A DNA stretch of 64,000 nucleotides from JBDFMH01 sp047238125 (GTDB lineage Bacteria; Pseudomonadota; Alphaproteobacteria; Sphingomonadales; Sphingomonadaceae): assembly GCF_047238125.1 (NCBI RefSeq), contig NZ_JBDFMH010000001.1, positions 1,116,001 to 1,180,000 of the forward strand, in the 5' to 3' direction. The notes under the pieces are model-generated. The model made no database searches and was not told the DNA's origin. It saw only the letters and a program-made list of their open reading frames with translations. The translations under genes and the position numbers were made by a program. Positions 8,426-19,148 of the stretch are shown one piece after another (within the stretch, counting starts at the first letter, position 1; every line of letters starts with the position of its first letter).

Positions 8426-10003
8426 TCATTCCAGCTTTTTGCCGGCCGTCTCGGGCAGCCAGATCAGCGTCACAACCAGCGCCATCGCGACCACGCCGAT
8501 CGTGTACCAGATGCCCGAGAAGGGGTCGCCCGTACGCGCCACGATATATTGGCTGATGAAGGGCAGGAACCCGCCGAAATAGCCGGTCCCGATATGATAG
8601 GGGATCGACATCGATGTGTAGCGGATACGCGCCGGAAACAGTTCGACCAGCAGCGCCGCGACCGGGCCGTAGGTCATTCCCGAAAGGAAGCCGATCGTGA
8701 CGATCGCCAGCACGATTTCCAGCGAGCGGCCGAGCGGCGGCACCGATTTCTCGAGCTTGTAACCCGCCTCGGCCAGCGCACGATCGACCGCCTCGGGGGA
8801 AGATGTGTTGACCGGGCGGCCGCCGATCCGCATCGCCGGCGGCGTGCCATCCGGTGTCACCAGCTTGGTGTAGGCGACGCCTTTCTTCGAGAGGATGTCG
8901 AGCAGCTTGCCGCAGGCAGTCGGCTGGCCCTTGGTTGCGAACGGATCATAGGAACAGTCGCTGCCAGAAACGACGACGGGATTGGTCGCCATCGCGCGGG
9001 CCAGTTCCGGATTGGCGGCGCCCGCCATCCAGTGGAACAGCGGAAACATCAGCGCGATGGTCAGCGCGTAGCCGATCACGATCGGCTTCTTGCGACCGAT
9101 TCGATCGGACAGCCAGCCGAACAGGATGAACCAGAACAGGCTGAAGACCGCCCCGATACCCACGATGAGCCGGGCCGCGGTATCCTCTATGCGAGCCGTG
9201 TTCTGGAGGAAGTAGAGCGCCTGGAACTGCGCGGTGTACCAGATCACCGTCAGCCCGGCGGCGATGCCGAACAGCGCGACCAGCATCATGCGGATCCGCG
9301 GCCAGCTGGCGAAGCTTTCGCGCAACGGGTGCGCCGCCACCTCGCCGCCGGCCTTCATCGCCTGGAAGACCGGGCTCTCCTTCAGCTTGAGCCGGATCCA
9401 GAGCGAGACCGCCAGCAGCAGGATCGAGAACAGGAATGGGATCCGCCAGCCCCATTCGGTCCACGCCGCCTGATCGACGATCGTGGTCGATGCCAGCACC
9501 ACCGCCAGGCTCAGCAGGAAACCGCCGATCACGCTGGCCTGGATGAAGCTGGTATAGAAGCCGCGCCGGTTCGCAGGCGCATGCTCGGCGACATAGACGG
9601 CGGCGCCGCCATATTCTCCGCCCAGCGCCAGCCCCTGCGCCAGCCGACAGATCACCAGCAAGATCGGCGCCGCGATGCCCGCCTGCGCATAGGTCGGCAG
9701 CACGCCGACCGCGGCGGTGGCGACGCCCATCAGCGTCACGGTCACCAGGAACGTATATTTGCGCCCGAGCCGATCCCCCAGATAGCCGAACAGGATCGCG
9801 CCCAGCGGCCGCACCCCGAAGCCCGCTCCGAACGTCGCCAGCACCAGCAGGAAGCCCGCGGTTGGATCGACCGCCGGGAAGAACTGCTGCGCGATGATCG
9901 CAGCGAGCGTGCCGTAGATGAAGAAGTCGTACCATTCGAACACGGTGCCCAGCGACGATGCCAGGATCACCAGCCGATCACGCTTCCCATCCACGCCCGC
10001 CAT
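8426..10003 (-). CDS. MFS transporter, metabolite:H+ symporter (MHS) family
   Basis: 525 aa with 12 predicted membrane segments. MHS-type motifs are SSLGTVFEWYDFFIYGTLA at the N-terminus, FGYLGDRLGRKY in the loop between TM2 and TM3, LAQGLALGGEYGGAA in the fourth helix region, and a C-terminal LPETAGKKLE. ProP, ShiA and KgtP belong to this group, so the substrate is probably a small organic acid or osmolyte. A hydrophilic insertion of about 90 residues containing two cysteines (GSDCSYDPFA and TACGKLL) lies between the helices ending MFPLFHWMAG and beginning LEIVLAIVTIGF. This is long for ShiA or ProP. Substrate unknown. Confidence 0.88.
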   Translation of the reverse strand: MAGVDGKRDRLVILASSLGTVFEWYDFFIYGTLAAIIAQQFFPAVDPTAGFLLVLATFGAGFGVRPLGAILFGYLGDRLGRKYTFLVTVTLMGVATAAVGVLPTYAQAGIAAPILLVICRLAQGLALGGEYGGAAVYVAEHAPANRRGFYTSFIQASVIGGFLLSLAVVLASTTIVDQAAWTEWGWRIPFLFSILLLAVSLWIRLKLKESPVFQAMKAGGEVAAHPLRESFASWPRIRMMLVALFGIAAGLTVIWYTAQFQALYFLQNTARIEDTAARLIVGIGAVFSLFWFILFGWLSDRIGRKKPIVIGYALTIALMFPLFHWMAGAANPELARAMATNPVVVSGSDCSYDPFATKGQPTACGKLLDILSKKGVAYTKLVTPDGTPPAMRIGGRPVNTSSPEAVDRALAEAGYKLEKSVPPLGRSLEIVLAIVTIGFLSGMTYGPVAALLVELFPARIRYTSMSIPYHIGTGYFGGFLPFISQYIVARTGDPFSGIWYTIGVVAMALVVTLIWLPETAGKKLE

Positions 10004-10085
10004 CCACGCCCCCCTGTTCCTGTTTGCCGCGATCTAGGCGCGTGTCGGTGTGGCGGGCAAGCGGATCCCGGCCCGGCCCGTGCCG

Positions 10086-10475
10086 CTAGAACAGGCGGCC
10101 GCCGTTCGGCACGGCGCGGTCCGGCGTCATCAGCACCACGGCCCCGTCCTCGTTTGGAAAGCCCAGCGTCAGTACCTCGGACATGAAGCGCCCGATCTGG
10201 CGGGGCGGAAAGTTGACGACCGCCGCCACCTGCCGCCCGACCAGCGCTTCGGCGTTGTAGAGCGCCACAATCTGCGCGCTCGATCGCTTGCGCCCGATCA
10301 CCGGCCCGAAATCGATCGTCAGCTTCCACGATGGCTTGCGCGCCTCCGGGAACGGATCGACCGCGACGATCGTCCCGACGCGGATGTCGACCGCAAGGAA
10401 ATCGTCGAACGCGATCTCGGACGCCATCGGTGCGGACGGATCGTGGCTCAGGTGCACCGTCGGCTCAATCGCCAT
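10086..10475 (-). CDS. tRNA-binding domain protein, CsaA/YgjH type
   Basis: 129 aa as drawn; starting at the internal ATG at 10427 would give 113 aa, closer to CsaA size (about 110). The OB-fold tRNA-binding domain reads DIRVGTIVAVDPFPEARKPS, then LTIDFG, QIVALYNAE, AAVVNFPPRQI and SEVLTLGF, very close to CsaA. These small dimers bind tRNA or act as chaperone-like factors; the physiological role is unclear. The first start overlaps the upstream GFA gene by 11 bp. Neither start has a clear ribosome site, so the N-terminus is uncertain while the family is not. Confidence 0.85.
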   Translation of the reverse strand: MAIEPTVHLSHDPSAPMASEIAFDDFLAVDIRVGTIVAVDPFPEARKPSWKLTIDFGPVIGRKRSSAQIVALYNAEALVGRQVAAVVNFPPRQIGRFMSEVLTLGFPNEDGAVVLMTPDRAVPNGGRLF

Positions 10476-10815
10476 GGCCGGCGAAGGGCACTACGCGCAC
10501 GTCCAGCCCATGCCCCTCGTCGAGGCAGTTCAGATTGATGCTGATCCCGTCCGGATGCGATCGCGGCTTGTAGAAGCTCTTGATGCCGCACTGGCTGCAG
10601 AAGATGTGGCGCGCCTTGCCCGTTCCGAACCGATAGGTGGTGGTGTCGCGTTTGCCTTCGATAAGCCGGAACTTCGGCTCCGGCACGATCAGGTGCAGGT
10701 AGCGCGTCATCCGGCAGATCGAGCAGTCGCAGTCCAGCACCTCGACCGGGCCTTCCGGCAGCGATGCCTCGAACCGCACCAGGCCGCAGTGGCAACCGCC
10801 CTCCACCATCGTCAT
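10465..10815 (-). CDS. GFA-family (glutathione-dependent formaldehyde-activating-like) protein
   Basis: 116 aa. Cysteines in the GFA zinc pattern: Cys8 and Cys10 (GCHCG), Cys29, Cys31 and Cys34 (CDCSIC), and Cys73 and Cys76 (CSQCG). The last two pairs are the structural and catalytic zinc sites in the CENP-V/GFA fold. Family members are widespread small enzymes; only a few act on S-hydroxymethylglutathione and most have no assigned substrate. The start overlaps the GNAT stop in ATGA. GNAT, GFA and the CsaA-like gene form a coupled three-gene run. Confidence 0.88.
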   Translation of the reverse strand: MTMVEGGCHCGLVRFEASLPEGPVEVLDCDCSICRMTRYLHLIVPEPKFRLIEGKRDTTTYRFGTGKARHIFCSQCGIKSFYKPRSHPDGISINLNCLDEGHGLDVRVVPFAGHGD

Positions 10816-11330
10816 TGCGCGTCTTGCCCCGTCAGCGGCCGCGCCATCACGACCATGTCTAGCGGTGGATCCACCTTCACCGGAAACGGCCGGATCTCGC
10901 CGGTGCGCGCATAGCCACGGCGCTCATAATAGGCCAGCAGCTCGCTGCGGCGCGAGATCACCGTCATCTCGATGCGCGACGCCCCGAACCGGCGCACCGC
11001 TTCCGCCTCGGCCGCCGCGATCAGCTGCCGGCCAAGCCCCGCCGCCTGCCGCACCGGATCCACCGTCAGCATGCCGAGATAGGCAGTGCCGGGTGCCACC
11101 AGCATAAGCTGCACGCAGCCGACCAGCGTGCCCCCGTCGAAGCTGAGCAGGATCATCGATCGCGCGCCGCTCACCAGCCCGGCCAGTTCCACCGCATCGG
11201 TGCGATGCCCCGACAGGAGATCCGCCTCATGTGTCCAGCCGATCTTCGCGCTGTCGCCGCGATAGCCGCGTTCGATCAGCGCGTGGAGGGCGGGGATATC
11301 GGCCGGAACGGCGGGGCGGATCGCGATCAT
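10812..11330 (-). CDS. GNAT-family N-acetyltransferase
   Basis: 172 aa. GNAT fold from about residue 3 (IAIRPAVPADIPALHALIER) to residue 150, with the acetyl-CoA loop RQAAGLGRQLIAAAEAEA around residues 92-110 matching the Q/R-x-x-G-x-G/A motif. Beta4 reads CVQLMLVAPGTAYLGMLTVD, and a Tyr near the end (SELLAYYERRGYARTG) could be the general acid. Substrate not predictable. First gene of the run GNAT-GFA-CsaA. Confidence 0.85.
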   Translation of the reverse strand: MIAIRPAVPADIPALHALIERGYRGDSAKIGWTHEADLLSGHRTDAVELAGLVSGARSMILLSFDGGTLVGCVQLMLVAPGTAYLGMLTVDPVRQAAGLGRQLIAAAEAEAVRRFGASRIEMTVISRRSELLAYYERRGYARTGEIRPFPVKVDPPLDMVVMARPLTGQDAQ

Positions 11331-11363
11331 GGGCGGGGGACATATCGCGCCCGCCCGTCGCTG

Positions 11364-12410
11364 TCAGCCATTCGCCTCGCGCTTCAGCAGGTCGGTCTTC
11401 ATGGCCAGGCCATAGGCATAGCCACCGAGGCTGCCGTCGCCACGCTGCGCACGGTGACAGGGGATCAGCACCGCGACCGGGTTCGCGCCGCAGGCCGATC
11501 CCGCTGCGCGCGCCGCGCCCGGCTTGCCGGCCCGCGCTGCCAGCGCGGCGTAGCTCAGCGTCTCGCCAGGTGGGATCCTCGACAGTTCCCGCCATACCGC
11601 TTCCTGGAACGCAGTGCCGCGTACGTCGATCGGCAGATCATGTGCACGCGCCGGCTCCGCCACGGCCGCGATCGCGCGCGTGATCAGATCGTCAAGCACG
11701 GCGCCGCCCGGCCGGATCGTCGCGTTCGGAAAGCGAGCAGCCAGCACGCTCTCGTCCTCGTCAAACGACAGGCGGCAGATGCCCCGCGCGGTCGCCGCCA
11801 CCAGCATCCGCCCGAGCACGGTATCCGCGATCGCCCAGCGGATCTCCACGCCGCGCCCGCCATCCCGCCAGACGGAAGGGGTCATCCCGAGCCGATCGTC
11901 GGCATCGGCATAGAAGCGGCTGGGGGCGGCATAACCAGCCTCGTAGATCGCGTCGGTCACGGTTCCGTCTCCCTGCAAGGCCCGCTCCGCGCGCCGGGCG
12001 CGGACCGCGCGCGCATAGGCGGCGGGGGTCATGCCCATGGCGGTGCTGAACAGGCGGTGGAAATGATGCGGCGCATAGCCGGCAACCGCTGCGATCTCCG
12101 CCAGCGCGGGCCGTTCCTCGGCAGATTCGATGAAGGCAGTCGCGGTGGCGATCGCGGCGGCATCGCGCGGCACCTCGTCCGGTCGGCAGCGCAGACAGGC
12201 GCGCAACCCAGCCGCCCGCGCGTCCGCGCCATCCGCGAAGAAACGGACGTTGCGGCGGTCCGGGTGACGCGCCGCGCAGGACGGGCGGCAATAGATGCCG
12301 GTCGTCAGTACGCCCGTCACGAAGCGGCCGTCAAAGGCGCGGTCGCGGCGCAATACGGCTGCCCAGGCCGCGTCGGTGGTCGGCATTTCAAGGTTGTCGA
12401 TCTTGGTCAT
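11364..12410 (-). CDS. ada: Bifunctional Ada: methylphosphotriester and O6-methylguanine methyltransferase / AraC regulator
   Basis: 348 aa from the ATG at 12410. N-terminal zinc domain with Cys41, Cys45, Cys72 and Cys75 (GIYCRPSC and ACLRCRP). Cys41 corresponds to the residue that accepts methyl groups from phosphotriesters and turns Ada into an activator. An AraC-type HTH follows (about 95-175, GYAPHHFHRLFSTAMGMTP). The C-terminal domain has the active PCHR (IPCHRAQ, Cys318), which repairs O6-methylguanine. All domains and key cysteines are intact. A longer start at 12440 exists but is not needed. It is divergent from atpH, sharing a 173-bp region. Confidence 0.95.
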   Translation of the reverse strand: MTKIDNLEMPTTDAAWAAVLRRDRAFDGRFVTGVLTTGIYCRPSCAARHPDRRNVRFFADGADARAAGLRACLRCRPDEVPRDAAAIATATAFIESAEERPALAEIAAVAGYAPHHFHRLFSTAMGMTPAAYARAVRARRAERALQGDGTVTDAIYEAGYAAPSRFYADADDRLGMTPSVWRDGGRGVEIRWAIADTVLGRMLVAATARGICRLSFDEDESVLAARFPNATIRPGGAVLDDLITRAIAAVAEPARAHDLPIDVRGTAFQEAVWRELSRIPPGETLSYAALAARAGKPGAARAAGSACGANPVAVLIPCHRAQRGDGSLGGYAYGLAMKTDLLKREANG

Positions 12411-12583
12411 GGGCCCTGTCTGGACCGTTGCGGACGCCATCGCATCCCGCGGCTTGCGATCAAAGTCCAGCCGCCTTGCATCGCGGGGGCACCCCTGCTA
12501 ACCGGCCGGCGACCCAGGCGGGGGCGCTGATCGGCGGCCCCCTTTTCGCATGGGACGAAATCCATTTGGGGGATTCGACGCGC

Positions 12584-13138
12584 GTGGAGACTTCCGGCGG
12601 TATTCAGGCTAGCCTCAGCGGGCGCTATGCGCTGGCGCTTTTCGGGCTGGCGCGGGACGACAAGGCGATCGAGACCGTATCGGCCAGCCTGGCGACGTTG
12701 AAGGCGGCGCTCAAGGAATCCGCCGATCTGCGCAACGTGATCGGATCGCCGCAGGTCGGCCGCGCCGAGGCCGGCCGGATCGTCACCGGCATCGCGCCGG
12801 TCCTGGGGCTCGATCCGCTCACCACCAAGTTCCTCGGCGTGCTCGCGCAGAACCGGCGGCTCGGCACGTTGTCCGCCGTGATCCGCGATTACACGCAGCT
12901 GGCCGCCCGCCACCGCGGTGAGACCACCGCCGAAGTCGTTTCCGCCCATCCGCTGACCGACGATCAGATCGCCGCGCTCAAGGCCAAGCTGAAGGCCGAG
13001 ACCGGCAAGGACGTCACCGTCGATCTCAGCGTCGATCCCGCCATTCTGGGCGGCCTGATCGTCAAGCTCGGCAGCCGCCAGATCGACGGCTCCATTCGCA
13101 CCAAGTTGAACACCCTCGCGCACGCGATGAAAGGCTGA
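12584..13138 (+). CDS. atpH: F1F0 ATP synthase subunit delta
   Basis: 184 aa from the GTG at 12584, giving an N-terminus VETSGGIQASLSGRYALALF that fits the delta family; upstream extension would be Pro/Ala/Gly-rich and not conserved-looking. The six-helix N-domain (about 10-110) is followed by the beta-domain ending LVDLS-like TVDLSVDP, then GGLIVKLGSRQIDGSIRTKL, the conserved C-terminal signature. Delta links F1 to the peripheral stalk. First gene of the atpHAGDC operon; the atpA start follows two bases after the stop. Confidence 0.95.
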   Translation: METSGGIQASLSGRYALALFGLARDDKAIETVSASLATLKAALKESADLRNVIGSPQVGRAEAGRIVTGIAPVLGLDPLTTKFLGVLAQNRRLGTLSAVIRDYTQLAARHRGETTAEVVSAHPLTDDQIAALKAKLKAETGKDVTVDLSVDPAILGGLIVKLGSRQIDGSIRTKLNTLAHAMKG

Positions 13139-13140
13139 AC

Positions 13141-14670
<1,530 letters not shown>

Positions 14671-14678
14671 GTAGAAGC

Positions 14679-14772
14679 CGTCGCCCCTGCGCAGGCAGGG
14701 GCCCATGTCGCTCTCCGCGAGGGACATCGTTCGCCGATCGAGACATAGGCTCCTGCCTCCGCAGGAGCGACG
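14679..14772. repeat. REP-like imperfect inverted repeat inside the atp operon
   Basis: Two 31-nt arms, 14679-14709 and 14742-14772, are inverse complements with about five mismatches, separated by 32 nt. Each arm contains the GCAGG/CCTGC core (CCCCTGCGCAGGCAGGGG on the left, CTCCTGCCTCCGCAGGAG on the right). Such paired palindromes look like REP/BIME elements, and similar sequences are scattered in sphingomonad genomes to my knowledge. It fills almost the whole atpA-atpG gap and would form a strong RNA hairpin in the operon transcript. Confidence 0.75.
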
Positions 14773-14796
14773 GGTAGAGAAGAAGACGCACGGAAG

Positions 14797-15684
14797 ATGG
14801 CCAGCCTCAAAGCCCTCAAGACGCGGATCAACTCGGTCAAATCGACCCAGAAGATCACCAAGGCCATGAAGATGGTGGCTGCCGCCAAGCTGCGCCGCGC
14901 GCAGATGGCGGCGGAGGCCGGACGCCCCTATTCCCAGCGGCTGAACGACGTGATGGCGCGGCTGGCCGCGAACATCGTGGTCGGGCCGGAAAGCCCGCGG
15001 CTGCTGGCCGGCACCGGATCGGACCAGCGCCACCTGCTGGTCGTCGCCACCTCGGAGCGCGGCTTGGCCGGCGCGTTCAACACCAATATCGTGCGGGCCG
15101 CGCGCAAGCGGGCGGACGAGCTGATCGCACAAGGCAAGGACGTGAAGTTCTACCTGATCGGCAAGAAGGGCCGCGCCGTCCTCCAGCGGCTGTTCCCGGG
15201 CAAGATCGTCCACCAGGTCGATCAGACCCACATCAAGAACGTCGCCTTCACCGATGCGCTCGAGGTCGCCCGTGACCTGACCGCGCGGTTCGAGGCGGGC
15301 GAGTATGACGTGGCCGAGCTGTTCTACGCCAAGTTCCAGTCGGCACTGGTGCAGATTCCCACCGCGCAGCAGATCATCCCCGTCGCGATCCCGAAGGCGG
15401 TCGAGACCGGCAAGTCCGATGTCGCCGCGGCCGCGGTCGAATATGAGCCCGACGAGGAATCGATCCTCGCCGAACTGCTGCCGCGCAACGTGGCCGTCCA
15501 GCTTTTCCGCGCGATGCTGGAGAATGCGGCGTCCGAACAGGGCAGCCGGATGACCGCGATGGACAACGCCACCCGCAACGCGGGCGACATGATCAACAAG
15601 CTGACCATCCAGTATAACCGCCAGCGCCAGGCTGCGATCACGACCGAACTCGTCGAGATCATCGCCGGCGCCGAGGCGCTGTAA
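14797..15684 (+). CDS. atpG: F1F0 ATP synthase subunit gamma
   Basis: 295 aa. The N-terminal helix reads MASLKALKTRINSVKSTQKI, followed by TKAMKMVAAAKLRRAQ, the signature of the gamma coiled coil. The C-terminal helix ends MINKLTIQYNRQRQAAITTE then LVEIIAGAEAL, the conserved closing motif. The central Rossmann part contains SERGLAGAFNTNI. Gamma is the rotating shaft of F1. The ATG at 14797 comes after the inverted repeat; a GGAAG lies a few bases upstream. Confidence 0.98.
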   Translation: MASLKALKTRINSVKSTQKITKAMKMVAAAKLRRAQMAAEAGRPYSQRLNDVMARLAANIVVGPESPRLLAGTGSDQRHLLVVATSERGLAGAFNTNIVRAARKRADELIAQGKDVKFYLIGKKGRAVLQRLFPGKIVHQVDQTHIKNVAFTDALEVARDLTARFEAGEYDVAELFYAKFQSALVQIPTAQQIIPVAIPKAVETGKSDVAAAAVEYEPDEESILAELLPRNVAVQLFRAMLENAASEQGSRMTAMDNATRNAGDMINKLTIQYNRQRQAAITTELVEIIAGAEAL

Positions 15685-15706
15685 GCCAGAGACAAGGAAC
15701 CAGACG

Positions 15707-17164
<1,458 letters not shown>

Positions 17165-17176
17165 GCTATTTGATCA

Positions 17177-17196
17177 CCCCCCCCTTCGGGGAGGGG
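17177..17196 (+). promoter_or_regulatory. C-rich hairpin with UUCG loop before atpC
   Basis: Eight consecutive C residues (17177-17184) are followed by TTCG and GGGAGGGG. Folding gives seven C-G pairs interrupted by one C-A mismatch, closed by a cUUCGg tetraloop. It sits between the atpD stop and the atpC start and lacks a U tract, so it is not a classic terminator. It may stabilise upstream mRNA or lower atpC expression relative to atpD. Confidence 0.6.
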
Positions 17197-17213
17197 ATTG
17201 AGGACTGATATCG

Positions 17214-17477
17214 ATGCCCCTGCACTTCGAACTCGTGACTCCGGAAAAGCTCGTCCGCTCGGAGGACGTCTACATGGTGGTCGTGCCCGGCACCGAAGGC
17301 GATTTCGGCGTGCTCGAGGGCCATGCGCCGTTCATGTCGGTCGTCCGATCGGGTGAACTGCAGATCCTGTCTGGCCCCAGCACGGTTTCCGCCCGCATCC
17401 ATGTCGAAGGCGGGTTCGCGGAAGTGAACGACAAGGGATTGACCGTGCTGGCCGAGGAAGCCCGCGAGATCGCCTGA
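17214..17477 (+). CDS. atpC: F1F0 ATP synthase subunit epsilon, short form
   Basis: 87 aa. Only the N-terminal beta-sandwich is present (LHFELVTPEKLVRSEDV, VVPGTEGDFGVLEGHAPFMS, RIHVEGGFAEV, LTVLAEEA). The C-terminal pair of helices that makes up the inhibitory part of the usual 130-140 aa epsilon is missing. The TGA at 17475-17477 is followed by no continuation in any frame. Short epsilon subunits occur in some alphaproteobacteria, where other proteins such as zeta can restrain hydrolysis. Last gene of the operon. Confidence 0.95.
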   Translation: MPLHFELVTPEKLVRSEDVYMVVVPGTEGDFGVLEGHAPFMSVVRSGELQILSGPSTVSARIHVEGGFAEVNDKGLTVLAEEAREIA

Positions 17478-17503
17478 CTTTCCGGCATTTGCTGAAAGCT
17501 GGT

Positions 17504-17536
17504 GAAAGGCCATCGTTTTCAGGACGGTGGCCTTTC
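17504..17536 (+). terminator. Terminator of the atp operon
   Basis: A 13-bp stem (GAAAGGCCATCGT with ACGGTGGCCTTTC, one U-G wobble) with a seven-base loop lies 27 bp after atpC and is followed by GCTTTCC. The U tract is weak, so termination may be partial or Rho-assisted. Confidence 0.7.
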
Positions 17537-17621
17537 GCTTTCCGGGCTTGGTTAGGAAATTGTCAAAGTCTGGCGGTTAACCCTGCGCTGCGAACAAGTG
17601 TTGTGTGGGGTTTGGCTGACC

Positions 17622-19121
17622 ATGAGTGCATTCGGCAAGCGCAGCGGAACAGGTGGCGGCCAGCGACCGGCGTTCGGGGTGGCGCGGCCCATGCAGGGCG
17701 GCGGCAAGCCGGCCGACGGCGGCACGCAATTCCCGCCGATCGAAACGGTCGAGCTGCCCGGCGGCATGGGGATGCCCGCTGCACACCAGGATGCGATGTC
17801 GCGGCTCACCGAGCGTCAGGATGCCTCGGGTGAAGCCGGCAAATCGGTGGTCGAGGGTTTCGAGGCGTCGGTCCACAAGATCAAGGAACAGGTGCTTCCC
17901 CGCCTGCTGGAGCGGGTCGATCCCGAGGCCGCGGCCACGCTGACCAAGGACGAGCTGGCGGAGGAATTCCGCCCGATCATCGGCGAGGTTCTGGCAGAGC
18001 TGAAGATCACGCTGAACCGCCGCGAGCAATTCGCGCTGGAAAAGGTGCTGGTCGATGAGTTGCTCGGGCTCGGGCCGTTGGAGGAACTTCTGTCCGATCC
18101 GCTGATCACCGACATCATGGTGAACGGCCCGGACCAGACCTACATCGAAAAGAAGGGCAAGCTGGAAATCGCGAACATCGCGTTCCGCGACGAGGAGCAT
18201 CTGTTCCAGATCGCGCAGCGGATCGTGTCCAAGGTCGGCCGCCGCGTCGACCAGACGACACCGCTGGCCGACGCCCGCCTGGCCGACGGATCCCGCGTCA
18301 ACGTGATCGTGCCGCCGCTGTCGCTGCGCGGCACCGCGATCTCAATTCGTAAATTCTCCGCCAAGCCGATCACGCTCGACATCATGGCGGGCTTCGGATC
18401 GATGAGCCCGAAGATGGCGACAGCGCTGAAGATCGCGGGGGCCAGCCGGTTCAACATCGTCATTTCGGGCGGCACCGGCTCCGGCAAGACGACGATGCTG
18501 AACGCGCTGTCGAAGATGATCGACCCCGGCGAGCGCGTGATCACCATCGAGGACGCGGCCGAACTTCGCCTGCAGCAGCCGCACTGGCTGCCGCTGGAAA
18601 CCCGCCCGCCGAACCTGGAAGGGCATGGCGCGGTCACCATCCGCGACCTCGTGGTCAACGCGCTGCGTATGCGCCCGGATCGCATCATCCTGGGCGAAAT
18701 CCGCGGCAGCGAGTGTTTCGACATGCTCGCCGCCATGAACACGGGTCACGATGGCTCGATGTGTACGCTCCACTCCAACAGCCCGCGCGAGGCGCTGGCG
18801 CGTATGGAGAACATGGTGATGATGTCCGACATCAAGGTGCCGAAGGAAGCGATCAGCCGCCAGATCGCCGACTCGGTCGATCTGATCATCCAGGTGAAGC
18901 GCCTGCGCGACGGATCTCGCCGCGTGACCAACATCACCGAGGTGATCGGCATGGAGGGTCCGGTGATCGTCACCCAGGAGCTCTTCAAGTTCGAATATAT
19001 CGACGAAGATGCCGACGGAAAGATCAAGGGCGAGTATCGCGCGATGGGCCTGCGCCCCTACACGTTGGACAAGGCAAAGCAGTTCGGCTTCGACCAGCCC
19101 TATCTGGAAGCCTGCCTCTGA
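17622..19121 (+). CDS. CpaF/TadA-type secretion ATPase, solitary
   Basis: 499 aa from the ATG at 17622. A Gly/Pro-rich N-terminus of about 60 residues is followed by the N-terminal domain (VLVDELLGLGPLEELLSDPL, then ITDIMVNGP) and a RecA-like core: Walker A GGTGSGKTTML near residue 283, Asp box VITIEDAAELRLQQPHWL, Walker B-like RIILGEIRGSE and His box NTGHDGSMCTLHSNSPREAL. This is the GspE/VirB11 superfamily, CpaF branch, which powers Flp/Tad pilus assembly. No other tad/cpa gene (cpaB, cpaC, cpaE, tadB, tadC, pilA) is nearby. The next gene encodes a polytopic membrane protein of unknown role, so the partner complex is unclear. Confidence 0.9.
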   Translation: MSAFGKRSGTGGGQRPAFGVARPMQGGGKPADGGTQFPPIETVELPGGMGMPAAHQDAMSRLTERQDASGEAGKSVVEGFEASVHKIKEQVLPRLLERVDPEAAATLTKDELAEEFRPIIGEVLAELKITLNRREQFALEKVLVDELLGLGPLEELLSDPLITDIMVNGPDQTYIEKKGKLEIANIAFRDEEHLFQIAQRIVSKVGRRVDQTTPLADARLADGSRVNVIVPPLSLRGTAISIRKFSAKPITLDIMAGFGSMSPKMATALKIAGASRFNIVISGGTGSGKTTMLNALSKMIDPGERVITIEDAAELRLQQPHWLPLETRPPNLEGHGAVTIRDLVVNALRMRPDRIILGEIRGSECFDMLAAMNTGHDGSMCTLHSNSPREALARMENMVMMSDIKVPKEAISRQIADSVDLIIQVKRLRDGSRRVTNITEVIGMEGPVIVTQELFKFEYIDEDADGKIKGEYRAMGLRPYTLDKAKQFGFDQPYLEACL

Positions 19122-19148
19122 TGGAGGCGGGGCGACCCGCTCGATGAC

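Noticed and set aside
8261..10186. 641-codon frame antisense to the MHS transporter
   Set aside because: Low-complexity Arg/Asp/Gln composition; the transporter on the other strand is clear.
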